A stretch of DNA of 23,863 bases from Chara braunii (Eukaryota > Streptophyta > Charophyceae > Charales > Characeae). The position numbers and the translations under genes are program-made. Under the pieces are notes generated by a model. That model was not told where the DNA came from. It made no database searches and saw only the letters and a program-made list of their open reading frames with translations. The number at the start of each line of letters is the position of its first letter. The first letter of the stretch is position 1. Shown in pieces: positions 10,375-19,185 of the stretch. Location: NCBI GenBank assembly GCA_003427395.1, contig BFEA01000028.1, forward strand, positions 2,597,925-2,621,787, in the 5' to 3' direction.

Positions 10375-10610
10375 TCTGCCACAGTCATGCTTTTTTTTTT
10401 CTTTTTTTTTTTTGTGGAGTTGTGTATAGTGAACATGACAGCACACACACACACACACATTTAAACAGTGCAATGGAACAGTCTGGCACAGTTCTGCTGT
10501 CTGTTTTGTGTGTAGCGAACATGACAGCATACATGTACACAGCTACACACACACACACACACACACAGAAGGGGGGGGGGACACACACACACACACACAC
10601 AGACACAGAG
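10289..10610 (+). repeat. Compound (CT)n(CA)n microsatellite cluster
   Basis: A (CT)n block at 10289-10336 passes directly into (CA)n to 10373. Further CA blocks lie near 10441-10460 and 10542-10602. Two spacer copies containing GAACATGACAGCA (about 10432 and 10518) show that the CA blocks expanded together with flanking unique sequence. The long open frames here are low-complexity artefacts. Confidence 0.8.
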
Positions 10611-10648
10611 CTGTCTCTTATACACATCTAGATGTGTATAAGAGACAG
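10611..10648. other. Nextera mate-pair junction adapter left in assembly (artefact)
   Basis: CTGTCTCTTATACACATCT is immediately followed by its reverse complement AGATGTGTATAAGAGACAG. These 38 bases are exactly the circularisation junction made from two Tn5 mosaic-end adapters in Nextera mate-pair libraries. This is synthetic sequence, not genomic. An N gap follows at 10654-10697. Confidence 0.97.
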
Positions 10649-10653
10649 GAGGA

Positions 10654-10697
10654 NNNNNNNNNNNNNNNNNNNNNNNNNNNNNNNNNNNNNNNNNNNN
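10654..10697. other. Assembly gap (44 N)
   Basis: Run of N directly after the adapter and before a (GA)n tract. Confidence 0.99.

Positions 10698-10760
<63 letters not shown>
10698..10760 (+). repeat. (GA)n microsatellite
   Basis: About 31 AG units abutting the N gap. The length is likely unreliable. Confidence 0.85.
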
Positions 10761-10763
<3 letters not shown>

Positions 10764-12243
10764 GGGGTGACGTAGAGGGTGAGGGTGAGGGAGGATACTT
10801 ATTTGAAGTATGTAGAGTCCTTGGCTCATAGCGACAAGTGAAGCTGAACACCGCAGATAAATCTCAAACTCGTATACCAAGGGAATGGAGAGGTGGTTAA
10901 CAGTGGCCTCAATTTTCAGCCACCTTCTCATGCCATTTATAACAAAACCCAAGAAAAAAAAAACCCATAAAATTTGACCCCCGAACCCTAATTTCAGTTT
11001 TGGACCCCTTACTCAGGAGCCGAAAGTGGTGGTCCCCGTTACCCGCTTGTACGGTTGCACCCCTCTTGTGCGTTAGACTGCTTGGCCGGGTGAAATCACA
11101 TCACAACACTCTGCATGTCCCCCTACTTGTGTCAATTACAGTTGGTGCACAACAACTTCAGAGTTCAAAGTTCGAAGTAGTATCCTTAAAGTGGTTCCAG
11201 ATCCCCTTTACGCTCTCCGTATGGTTTCGAAGGGCACTTCCACTCCCATCCGATGCTAGAACGCGCTCAAGAAAATTCGTTCACATAGCCTCTGCCCTCC
11301 TACTACCTTTGCTGTAGTTCCAATTTTTTCTTAAAGTGAAAAAAGAGCGGAAAGAAAGAACATGAAAGAAAGTTGTTGTTAGCACTCCAGCAGGCAGTAA
11401 AAAAAAAAAAGAAAACACACTCTAGCAGCCAGTAACAGCAACTCCGTCAGCGACTGCAGATCTACCTCAACTGCGAGTCCGCGACTTATTCAATCCTCTG
11501 CTTCACAACCTGCTCCGTGACCCTTTTTTTTTTTTTTTTTTAAGACACTTGTTTTTTTTTTNTTTCCCCACTCAAATATACCAATTTTTTTTTTTTATAA
11601 AGACACTTGTTTTTTTTTTTTTTTTCCCACTCAAATATACCAATCTATACATTGCATAGCTGTAAAATGTATACCTATTACATACATTGTACGGTGAGTT
11701 ACTGCTTTCCTTTTTACTATATTCTTCTCTCAACTTCTGTTTGTTTGCCTTCCACTACCTACTCCTAAGACTATCTAGAGGGGACCCCTGCAAGCATAGT
11801 TTCCTCCCTCTGTGAAGGGGAGATTTCATGTTGCCCCTTGCCCCTAATCGTTAGGGTATAGGGTTGGGGCTGCCAGTGGGGGTCTGGCTACACTAAGCGG
11901 GATTTATAGCGGGGCCACATGCTAGCAAATTAGAGATGCTGCCGGTACAGTTATTGTGAAGTGATCCACAGCTGCATGCAGCAGCAGTGGCAAATCTTGC
12001 CGCAGCATTGCTGTCCCCTGGCTTCACAGTCCTTTTGTCTTCAACACAGTACGTGGTAATCTCTGCAAAAAACAAGTGTTCAAACTTCAAACAATGTTCC
12101 CAACAGTGTATAAAGGACCACCTGCGACCAACTGCTCAGTGTGGTTCCGACACAGCCAGTTTGGTCTCCCTATACCAAAGCAGGGAACAGCAGAAGAATG
12201 AACGCAGAAACTCCGTCTCCGTTCCGCTCAAGGTATACCGCCA
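10761..12243. other. No gene recognised; probable 3' flank of the phosphatase gene at its right end
   Basis: The stretch just below 12244 should hold the 3' untranslated region of the minus-strand phosphatase gene. I cannot see a clear AATAAA-type signal. Elsewhere there are poly-T runs (about 11524-11597), a tandem duplication at 11542-11644 and short meaningless open frames. Confidence 0.5.
11542..11644 (+). repeat. Two tandem copies of a roughly 57-bp poly-T-containing unit, with one N
   Basis: AAGACACTTG, poly-T, then CCACTCAAATATACCAAT occurs at 11542-11585 and again at 11599-11644. The first copy has an N at 11562. It could be a true tandem duplication or a failed gap closure in which the same sequence was placed on both sides. 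Confidence 0.6.
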
Positions 12244-12342
12244 TCATTCATCAGTCTGGTATTCCTCAGGCTTGAACCATTGTGAAAAATCGAATCCTGC
12301 AGATATCAGCTTGGTCGTGGCAGGTCCAGTCTGGTCAAGCAG
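12244..12342 (-). CDS. IMPL1: Inositol-phosphate phosphatase (IMPL1-like), last coding exon
   Basis: This is the terminal coding exon, 32 codons plus TGA (12244-12246). It reads LLDQTGPATTKLISAGFDFS and continues QWFKPEEYQTDE before the stop. That matches the C-terminal tail typical of plant IMPL1-type inositol monophosphatases (a G-DFS-WFKPE-Y pattern). The splice acceptor is AG at 12343-12344, after TCTGTGGCC. The exon starts in phase 0, as the preceding exon (14378-14479) requires. The 2035-bp intron between them (12343-14377) contains a (GA)n tract, one N, a Nextera adapter remnant and the decanucleotide satellite, yet exon order and orientation are correct across it. The family hydrolyses inositol monophosphates, and related IMPL proteins also act on other sugar phosphates. 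Plant IMPL1 is plastid-targeted, but the transit peptide lies outside this window. Confidence 0.85.
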   Translation of the reverse strand: MLDQTGPATTKLISAGFDFSQWFKPEEYQTDE

Positions 12343-12441
12343 CTGGCCACAGAAGATGGAAAGGTAGCAGACACACCATCAGGAATTAAGCACCTTGTGT
12401 AAGTTCACCGCACAGGCAAGCAAACAAAGAAACCACACATG

Positions 12442-12443
<2 letters not shown>

Positions 12444-12523
<80 letters not shown>

Positions 12524-12524
12524 N
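12444..12524 (+). repeat. (GA)n microsatellite ending in N
   Basis: About 40 AG units with a single N at 12524. It lies in the intron upstream of the last phosphatase exon. Confidence 0.85.
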
Positions 12525-12948
12525 GATCCCCCATGTGGTCTACGCCTTGTGGGGTCAACTGCAATCCGGGAAGATCATGTTCCAATCCCTCAACGTTTAG
12601 GGCTGCATCCTAAGTAGGGATTGTACCTGGAATGATAAAGGCAAGAAGACTTTCCAGCCAAGTCTCATTAATTGATCATAACAATATCGTGGAAATGCTG
12701 CACGAACCCAAATATATAAAAACAGAAACCCTTCGGCCTTTATACTGAACCAAATTGAGCCCGGAATCCAATAAAGAATAGCCATATTCATGATGGGCAA
12801 CCAACCACCCAAAAATAAAAGAGGGAGTGTACTCTAGGCAGCGGCTCCATCCCGAGTAGGGACTGGTGGCTGCCTGCAGGCAGCTGGACTGTCTGCAGGA
12901 GGCATAGGAGCGGATATTGTCGTTTGAAACAAAGGAACCGCAACAACC

Positions 12949-12986
12949 CTGTCTCTTATACACATCTAGATGTGTATAAGAGACAG
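12949..12986. other. Second Nextera mate-pair junction adapter (artefact)
   Basis: The same 38-base mosaic-end head-to-head junction as at 10611-10648, again next to a (GA)n tract. It lies inside the phosphatase intron 12343-14377. Flanking exons remain collinear, so it was probably introduced by gap filling in the GA repeat rather than by a chimeric join of distant loci. Confidence 0.97.

Positions 12987-12989
<3 letters not shown>

Positions 12990-13040
<51 letters not shown>
12990..13040 (+). repeat. (GA)n microsatellite
   Basis: About 25 GA units immediately after the adapter remnant. Confidence 0.85.
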
Positions 13041-13044
<4 letters not shown>

Positions 13045-13610
13045 GATGCATGGATGGATGTGTGTATGTCCAGACAGACACATGATCAGGAAGACAGAAA
13101 GGCTAGAGAGACACTGAGAGGAGGGGTAGGCAGGGTGGTCAGGGTGCAGTATCCTCCATTACCGACTGCTGAAGTCGCTGCTTCTAGTTGTAGACCAGTT
13201 TCTGTTAATGGGGTTAAACTTAACCATGTAAAACACTGAAAGCATGATTTGTTGGCCAGAACTTTTTTCAAGTGCACTTTTGCCTCACAGTTTCAGCCCT
13301 GTTTTCGTTTTTGCTTTTTGTTGTTTGTTAATATGGTGTCCAGTCCCTGGAGTGGTGGCACGTTTGGTTACAAAGGCCTTTTAAAAAAACAACAAGAAGC
13401 ATTAAAAAAAAACTGCTGAAATTTTGCCCCTCCACTAACCTTCTATCATTGTGTGGCGCTCGCCTGCCTGAGATGATCATGCACAAGGTTTTTATTTCTG
13501 TCCATTGAACACTTAGCAACCAGGGAGTCCTAAACAGTGCGTAAGTTTTAGCACGCAGGTCACACCTAACTCCAGACCTTTCTGACACATATCACCACAA
13601 CTACGTTTCA

Positions 13611-14136
13611 AGTTCGTACACATATACATCAAGTACACATACTACAACTTAGTACAACTTAGCACAACCACATACTACAACTTAGTACAACTTAGTACAA
13701 CCACATACTACAACTTAGTACAACTTAGTAGAACCTAGTACAACTTAGTACAAACTAGTACAACTTAATACAACTTAGTGTTGATGAATGGGTTGTGCAC
13801 AGTTGGCAACCTTGTACCACTTAGTACCACTCAGTACCACTTAGTACCACTTAGTACCACTTAGTACCACCTAGTACCACTTAGTACCACTTTGTACAAC
13901 TTAGTACAGTTAGTACAACTTAGTACAACGTAGTACAACTTAGTGCAACTCCGTACACATATACAACTTAGTACGACTTAGTACAGCTTAGTGCAACTTA
14001 GTACAACTTAGTACAACTTAGTACAACTTAGTGCAACTTCGTACACATATACATAAGTACGCATAGCACCACTTAGTACGACTTAGTACGACTAAGTACG
14101 CATAGCACGACTTAGTACGACTTAGTACGACTTAGT
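13611..14136 (+). repeat. Decanucleotide satellite (TACNACTTAG)n
   Basis: About 45 units of a 10-bp repeat whose fourth base varies in blocks. TACAACTTAG dominates at about 13641-13780 and 13897-14040, TACCACTTAG at about 13813-13890, and TACGACTTAG at about 14060-14135. Spacer strings (CACATATACA and AGTGTTGA) recur inside the array and suggest a longer, higher-order unit. It lies in the intron between the last two phosphatase exons. There is no coding potential. Confidence 0.9.
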
Positions 14137-14377
14137 GTTGACGAGGACACACTCGTCCGTGGCAAGGCGATCACTGCTATAGAATGTATGAACGTGTGGG
14201 CATTTCCCTCTGGTTCATTCTGTCGTACTGTTGTTAGCCAAAATATTGCCGCGCAGACATGACATGACGAGTGTGTCCTCTCTTCGTTCATTGGTAATGG
14301 TGGCTGTGCTACTGCTGGCTGCAGTGCAAGTAGCAGGAGTAGGTACCCGGAAAAGAAGGCCCAGAGGATATACTCAC

Positions 14378-14479
14378 CTGCGAGTGAATCTTGGTATTCG
14401 AGACAAGAACCGATCTATCAAACACGGTGAAATCACCACCGTCCATGCGAGTCACTGTTCCACCGGCCTCCTCCACAAT
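14378..14479 (-). CDS. IMPL1: Inositol-phosphate phosphatase (IMPL1-like), penultimate exon
   Basis: A 102-bp, 34-codon, phase-0 exon encoding IVEEAGGTVTRMDGGDFTVF and then DRSVLVSNTKIHSQ. This is the conserved end of the inositol monophosphatase fold: EAGG follows the WD-x-AAG metal-binding signature, and the family continues with G-GG-F then a VASN-like motif. The acceptor is TTTCGCGTGACAG, preceded by a T-rich tract (AG at 14480-14481). The donor is a strong GTGAGT at 14372-14377. The plus-strand open frame over the same bases (14231-14809, with a signal-peptide-like start) is a shadow, because the minus-strand match to the family is specific and the splice sites are good. Confidence 0.9.
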
Positions 14480-15258
14480 CTGTCACGCGAAATAAAAAAA
14501 CAAATCCAAACAAATTACATCATCAAATATGATCAAATCCAATACATTATACATGCAAGAACCCTTCACCAAGCAGCACCACCATGCGTCTGTCTCAGAC
14601 CCAGTGCTTCTGACATCATCATCATCATCATCATCAGAAGAAGAAGAAGAAGAAGACAATACGTGAGGGCAGTGGAATCACGGATGGACCCATCTCTCCT
14701 CACAGCTCTGTTCTTCTCGTCCTTTGGATCCCCCATACTGGGGAATATAACAAGAAAAAGAGGGGTCCTTACGGCTGAGTTTTCAGGCAACACGGTAAAT
14801 CTCTTTTAGAAGTCATAATACCATTTTCGGGCAATACATAGCAGTCAAACAACCCCTCCCTCCATTTCAGGGAACTCGGTAGATCTCTTCGGGGTGCTGC
14901 GAGCCTGCAACACTCATTCACTTTACGCTCAATACGCTGGTGGAAAACACCCCAATGAAAAATCAGTATTTCGGACCGCCAGTTTCCTTCGAATTACAGT
15001 CGTCGCCGTTGAGCAAGCATCATCGACAATCAAGAAACAATCAATGACCCATGTGAATCAACGATGTGATATCTGATGTCAATAATTGAAACACACAGAA
15101 CGAGGGTGACGGATGCATAAGGCTTACGGTGCAAGACATCAAATGACATCGAATTCTGATCATCAAATGTCTTTCAAGTTTCGACCAGTCATAACGAACG
15201 GACAGAAGTGCCACAACCAAGAAGTCGAAAGGCTATTTTTAGTCTTCATTTATCGGGT

Positions 15259-15298
<40 letters not shown>

Positions 15299-16422
15299 AA
15301 GTAAGAAAAGTCAGAATCTCCGGAACCACCCAATTAGTCGCATCCATTATACCAAAGAGTCGTCAAGAAACCTTCCCCTCGAAATTTGAAAAGGAAAAAA
15401 TAAAACAAAGACAAAATGAGCAACTGAAAATTTCATGAAGATGCACGTTACTGCTTAACATTTACAGAACTTTCTCTCTAAATATTCATGGAGAACTTGC
15501 TCTATTTGGTCCAGATGAGAGGAATCTGTAAAGATCCTTTTCGGGGCATCCGAACAAATTGGAAAGATGCAGAGAACCTAGACAAGATCAGCATGGTGCC
15601 ATGGTCCCTTCCCAAGGATGACATGCACAAATCGAGAAATGCCAGGGTACTGCTCCCCGCAGAGAGCAGAGTTAGGTAAGGCTGGGATATAGAGAGAGCA
15701 TGCATGTAGACCCATAACCTTAGGATAGCCTAAGCTTAGCTAGTGAATTTAACGTCCTGGGTTCCCCTGGTTCATTGTATCTTGATTCTTCACCCGTTGA
15801 CTGTGCTTGGTTGCCTTGGGGTGTCGTGCCGGGTTGGCTAGTAAACAAGGGAGGTAGTTAGAGTGAGGAAAATATTGAGAGGAGAAAATAGGATAGCAAA
15901 AGGATACAGCTGTTCCCCATGTGGGGAGAAAACACTGTATTAAAAAAAAAAAAATTAAAAAAAAAAAAACTTATGACCCCCCCCCCCCCTGCAAGGACTA
16001 TGATATGCAACTGAAATCAGAAAGGAAATGCATGAACCTGGTCTCAAATTCTCGCTGAGCGCATGCCCTTTGGAAGATCCATCAGAATCGCAACGGAATG
16101 ACAGGCATGTGTGTGTGACAGTGTGTCCTCAGAAGGGGAAGCAGAATGCACACAGCGAGAACTTGAGAAATAGTCTTAAAAGAAAATGCAAGAATATGGG
16201 AAAAATTTCGAAAAACAAAAATGTTAAAAGACACATGATAGGAAGAAGCATGACAAAGAGCGAGGATGGGTGTTGGTAAGGAAGAGGCCCCAGTGGCAAA
16301 GTGTCTGTGCTGCGCTACCATGAACGTGGTCTGCTTTACAAACCATATTCGTGCTTTTCTTAGCACCACCAGAGCACCAATGAGGCCTGGCACAAAGAGA
16401 GTAGGAGGAGGACCATGCTTAC
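14480..16422 (-). other. Intron of the phosphatase gene
   Basis: A 1943-bp intron with a GTAAGC donor at 16417-16422 and an AG acceptor at 14480-14481. It contains a poly-T run of about 30 bases near 15260-15291, A runs near 15942-15970 and a C run near 15977-15990. The open frames inside (such as 15488-15679 and 16028-16279) have no recognisable domain. Confidence 0.8.
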
Positions 16423-16536
16423 CAGGGCCCCGGCTGCCATGTCCCATGGCTTGAGCCTATATTCCCAATACCCTTCAACAATACCCAGGGCCACATGACA
16501 CATGTCAACTGAAGCAGCTCCAAGACGTCGTACCCC
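16423..16536 (-). CDS. IMPL1: Inositol-phosphate phosphatase (IMPL1-like), exon with metal-binding signature
   Basis: A 114-bp, 38-codon, phase-0 exon encoding [20 protein letters not shown], then [27 protein letters not shown] and Y-E-LKPWD-AAG are hallmark motifs of inositol monophosphatases. The Asp in WDMAAG is a known metal ligand of the active site. The acceptor is ATATGACAG (AG at 16537-16538), and the donor CTG/GTAAGC lies at 16417-16422. The exon joins seamlessly to IVEEAGG in the next exon. The intron upstream of it (16537-22738) is expanded by insertion of a Penelope-like retroelement in the opposite orientation. Confidence 0.92.
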
Positions 16537-16865
16537 CTGTCATATTTTCAAAATTCAAATACAAGAAGAAGCACAACCATACATTAGAATTTAGAGTCGA
16601 TTAGACAGAGAAAATTAGGAATAAATTTTTTTATAGAACACATCAGAAATATAAATTATATTTTGAAGGTTAAAGATTGTGTAGGTTGGGGTGTACAAGG
16701 CATTCAGCATAGGGCGACCAGGCCAGGCCCCAGCCGCGCCAATGCTACAAGGCCTGCTAGGCACCCAATAGCATGGTCTGAAATCCCCCCAAAAACCACC
16801 CTGATGAGGTCGACCCTGGCTGCTATTGCAAGCTCACAAACCCTCACCCAGCCCAAGACATACAA

Positions 16866-16882
16866 TCTCTCTCTCTCTCTCT
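16866..16882 (+). repeat. (TC)8 tract at the 5' edge of the retroelement
   Basis: A short CT microsatellite directly abuts the outer end of the palindrome. A long CT tract abuts the other end of the element at 22435, suggesting insertion into a CT microsatellite. Confidence 0.8.
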
Positions 16883-16949
16883 ATCGTCACAAATAGAACT
16901 GCCCGGTAAACCGTAGGCAGGGAGAGAGAAGAGGACAACAAACGAGGGG

Positions 16950-16995
16950 CTGTGACAAACTGTTTCGTCGGAGTTTCACCGACTCATCAGGAGGC
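16950..16995 (-). ncRNA. Hammerhead ribozyme core, minus strand
   Basis: Read on the minus strand: CTGATGA (16984-16990), a 5-bp stem II with 7-base loop, GAAAC (16962-16966), then a short stem III hairpin and GTC (16954-16956). It is the mirror image of the plus-strand core at 17005-17050. A stem I partner is not evident. Confidence 0.55.
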
Positions 16996-17004
16996 TGAAT
17001 ATAT

Positions 17005-17050
17005 ACCTCCTGATGAGTCGGTGAAACTCCGACGAAACAGTTTGTCACAG
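17005..17050 (+). ncRNA. Hammerhead ribozyme core, plus strand
   Basis: All core nucleotides are present. CTGATGA is at 17010-17016. Stem II is GTCGG (17017-17021) paired with CCGAC (17029-17033) across loop TGAAACT. GAAA is at 17034-17037. A 3-bp stem III (ACA with TGU) closes on loop GUU, and the predicted cleavage site GUC is at 17044-17046. The sequence 5' of the core (ACCTC) does not pair with the sequence after GUC (ACAGC), so stem I is missing in this arrangement. Stem I might form in a tandem or dimeric transcript, or this copy may be inactive. Short stem III is typical of hammerheads in Penelope-like elements. Confidence 0.65.
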
Positions 17051-17116
17051 CCCCTCGTTTGTTGTCCTCTTCTCCCTCTCTGCCTACGGTTTACCGGGCA
17101 GTTCTATTTGACGATA

Positions 17117-17312
17117 TATATATCAGGATCGAAACGACACTACAGACTTTGGGAGCTAGACGCAGAGTTCGTTATCAAGAAGAGATCGTTGACATCTGGA
17201 GAGAGTAGCAACACGTCCAATAAGTTTAGTTGTGGTCGATCGTGACAAGGGATCACACATCTATTTAGAGAATGGATAGTATTTTGGGGGGACATCCAAG
17301 TAGAGATTCGGG
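17117..17312 (+). other. Leader between terminal palindrome and first open frame
   Basis: There is no coding signal before the first ATG of the zinc-knuckle frame. An in-frame TAG near 17301 closes that frame upstream, so 17313 is the first possible start. Confidence 0.5.
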
Positions 17313-18013
17313 ATGCTCCTCGCCAATGGCCCTGAGGGGGCCGGGCAAGGGAACAATAACGCGGGACAGGGCTTCGGCAATAATGCAAGTCTTGGCGGAG
17401 GAGCAGGCCAACCTTTTGGTAATAGTATCGGGCACATAGGCGGAGGGGTAGGTACGGCAGGGGGCAATGGGAGTAAATGCTACAACTGTGGTAAAGTAGG
17501 ACATTTCGCCCGTGATTGCTGGTCTAGGCGGGGCCGGGATATACGAATACACAAGGCGATCCCGAACTTGAAGAGATGAAGGAGCATTTTCGGCTGGTAC
17601 GTAAGGAGAGGCAGGAGATGGAGGAGAAACGCAGGATCGAAGAGGAGAAAAGGGCAAGGGAGGAAGACGAGACACGAAGGTATCAGGACTTTTCAAGGAA
17701 AGCGGAATAGTTTAAGCTCCAATTGCGGGCTGAACTCATGGAAGAATGGAGAAGAAGCAATGCAGAGGCAGAGAAGGCGATGAACGGGGGGAAGAAAACA
17801 GGCAAGACGAGGTACACTAAGATCCGGAGCGGAGGGAAGAACAGCAAAGGCAGGAGAGCCACCAAAAGGAGGGAAGATTCGAGCGACGAGACAAATACGG
17901 ACTCATCTCCCTCCTCAGAATCCGAGGCTTCAGACACTATCCGGATCCGAAACAATATCCGCGAGGGTGAGATCCCGGGGGCGGTAAAAGAAGAAGAGAC
18001 GAGCGAAGGATAG
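17313..18013 (+). pseudogene. Retroelement ORF1-like segment: Gly-rich, CCHC zinc knuckle, coiled coil
   Basis: The first ATG opens a glycine/asparagine-rich N-terminus of about 50 residues. A perfect retroviral-type zinc knuckle follows, CYNCGKVGHFARDC (C-x2-C-x4-H-x4-C, about 17478-17519). After a frameshift near 17535 the reading continues through a strongly charged E/R/K helix (for example MKEHFRLVRKERQEMEEKRR). It is interrupted by a TAG at 17708-17710 and resumes with AELMEEWRRSNAEAEKA and a basic, then Ser/Asp/Glu-rich, tail to 18013. The knuckle suggests nucleic-acid binding, and the helix a coiled coil for multimerisation. Gag-like nucleocapsid function is inferred. Continuity with the downstream SAP-like and nuclease segments through a second frameshift near 17990 suggests that the intact element encoded one long polyprotein or two adjacent ORFs. 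Confidence 0.75.
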
Positions 18014-18755
18014 GAGGAAGAACACGGGAAAGAACAAGGTGACTTCGACCGTAACCCCTGTGAGGACGTACGAGAAGGGCAAGAGTTCGAAGCAGCGCAG
18101 GACCGATCCGGGTAAAGGTGTGGACACACAGGAGGAGAGAGACAAAGCCGAGGCGGAACCCCGAACTCCGCTGACAGGCGGTTATAAGGGGCTCGCACCT
18201 GGCTGCTCGTAGAAAGGACTGATCGAATATTGCATATCCGCGCATAAGATATATTCGGCTAAGAAATCCGACACACTCCGAAATATCTGCGAGAAGAAGG
18301 GACTGAAGTATCCTAAGAAGCCGAAGGTAGTAGAGATGCTGGCCCGACACCAAGTGGACCTTGCGTATGACGGGTTTGAGGAGCTTCGAGAGAAGACAAC
18401 AGCGGACGCGAAGACAAAGGCATCAATTTCCCCCCGAAAGGAGTTCATGAAGGACAGGCTCGCATCGGAGAAGTTGGCACCGAGACAGACTCCAGTAATC
18501 ATCCACTCGGCACCGGTACAACCCGCGGAGGATTCAAACCGACAATTAGTAGCCCCCACTAACGCAGAACTCTGGGATAAGCTAAATGGATGGCTACACC
18601 AGAGATCGAAATTAAGGGGACAGAATTTGACAGGGGAAGTAGGCAGAAAGGTAGAATGTGCGATCACTACGTCTACATTGCTACTGGCAGCGGGGGAACA
18701 AATTCCCTGGCTGGAGAAATTTCTTGCTAGGACGCAGGATACTAAGAGTCTATAG
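17990..18755 (+). pseudogene. Retroelement linker with basic region and SAP-like motif
   Basis: This frame is open from about 17990, with stops only at TAG 18210-18212 and TAG 18753-18755. It starts with a lysine/arginine-rich stretch (KDRRKNTGKNKVTSTVTPV), which may bind nucleic acid or localise to the nucleus. After the first TAG it reads KGLIEYCISAHKIYSAKKSD, then TLRNICEKKGLKYPKKPKVV and EMLARH. This helix, L-R-x-x-C, GL, helix spacing resembles a SAP DNA-binding motif (about 18245-18360). The rest (to 18752) is a hydrophilic linker with a helical end. It continues in the same frame across TAG 18753 into the GIY-YIG domain, so the two were one protein. The SAP assignment is by pattern only and needs a profile search. 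Confidence 0.5.
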
Positions 18756-19129
18756 CAGTTAGATACCGGTGGCGTGTACGCCATCGTGAGTCCTTGGACT
18801 AAAAAAGCTTCGTAGGTTGCACGGTCAGGCCTATAATACAACTGTGGAGGGAGCACATTCACAATGCACTGAGTGATTCACTGGGTCTGACACCGCACCT
18901 TTACAGATGGCTTAGGAAGTTCGGTGTGGATAGGTACGTGATTATACCTATTAGGCATGCCGACTGCATGGAAGACTACGCTTTCGAAAAGTTCTTAATC
19001 GCGGATTTTAATCAAAGTTTGAACTCGCGAGAAGTCAGAAAGCAGGAGAAGCTGGCGAAGGGAAGGAGGAGGAGGGGAAAACGAGAGAGGGGTGGGAAGA
19101 CGAGAAGCGGCAGAGTGGGAAAACCGTAG
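18756..19129 (+). pseudogene. GIY-YIG endonuclease domain of the Penelope-like element
   Basis: GGVYAIVS (about 18768-18791) gives the GIY half in the frame of the preceding segment. A frameshift at about 18800-18809 moves to FVGCTVRPIIQLWREHI (about 18809-18859), which gives the YIG half, the conserved Arg and the EHI helix. The frame continues with LYRWLRKFG, RYVIIPI and EDYAFEKFLIADFN, where the Glu of EKFLI is in the position of the metal-binding catalytic Glu. The end is very basic. GIY-YIG nucleases nick DNA for target-primed reverse transcription in Penelope-like elements. Here the domain lies upstream of the RT, unlike canonical Penelope (RT first) and as in Chlamys-type elements. The frameshift inactivates this copy. 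Confidence 0.75.
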
Positions 19130-19185
19130 TACCAATGGAAAATTTGCACCTCTCTACTCACCTGGCTGACGAGGCACGAGGGTGA

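Larger units (their letters stand above)
16882..17116. repeat. 235-bp near-perfect palindrome at the element's 5' end
   Basis: The left arm (16882-16994) and right arm (17006-17116) are inverted copies around an 11-base centre (CTGAATATATA). They differ by only a few bases, for example a 2-base deletion near 17110 and slightly different GA-rich parts near 16917. Each arm carries a hammerhead core and ends with the GTTTACCGGGCAGTTCT terminal motif. A third copy of the left-arm orientation begins at 23767. This is probably a head-to-head pair of terminal repeats. Confidence 0.95.

Noticed and set aside
10279-10952. Several long overlapping ORFs on both strands
   Set aside because: They are translations of CT/CA/GA repeats, adapter sequence and N.
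10611-12986. The identical 38-bp inverted repeats at 10611 and 12949 as a transposon or recombination site
   Set aside because: The sequence is exactly the Nextera mate-pair junction adapter.
14231-14809. Plus-strand 192-codon ORF with a signal-peptide-like N-terminus
   Set aside because: It overlaps the minus-strand phosphatase exon 14378-14479 antisense and then runs through a (TCA)n/(GAA)n tract; no family match.
16798-16830. CTGATGAG string in the intron, resembling another hammerhead core
   Set aside because: No GAAAC follows a stem II and no stem III/GUC is present; the adjacent GGTCGACC is only a short palindrome.
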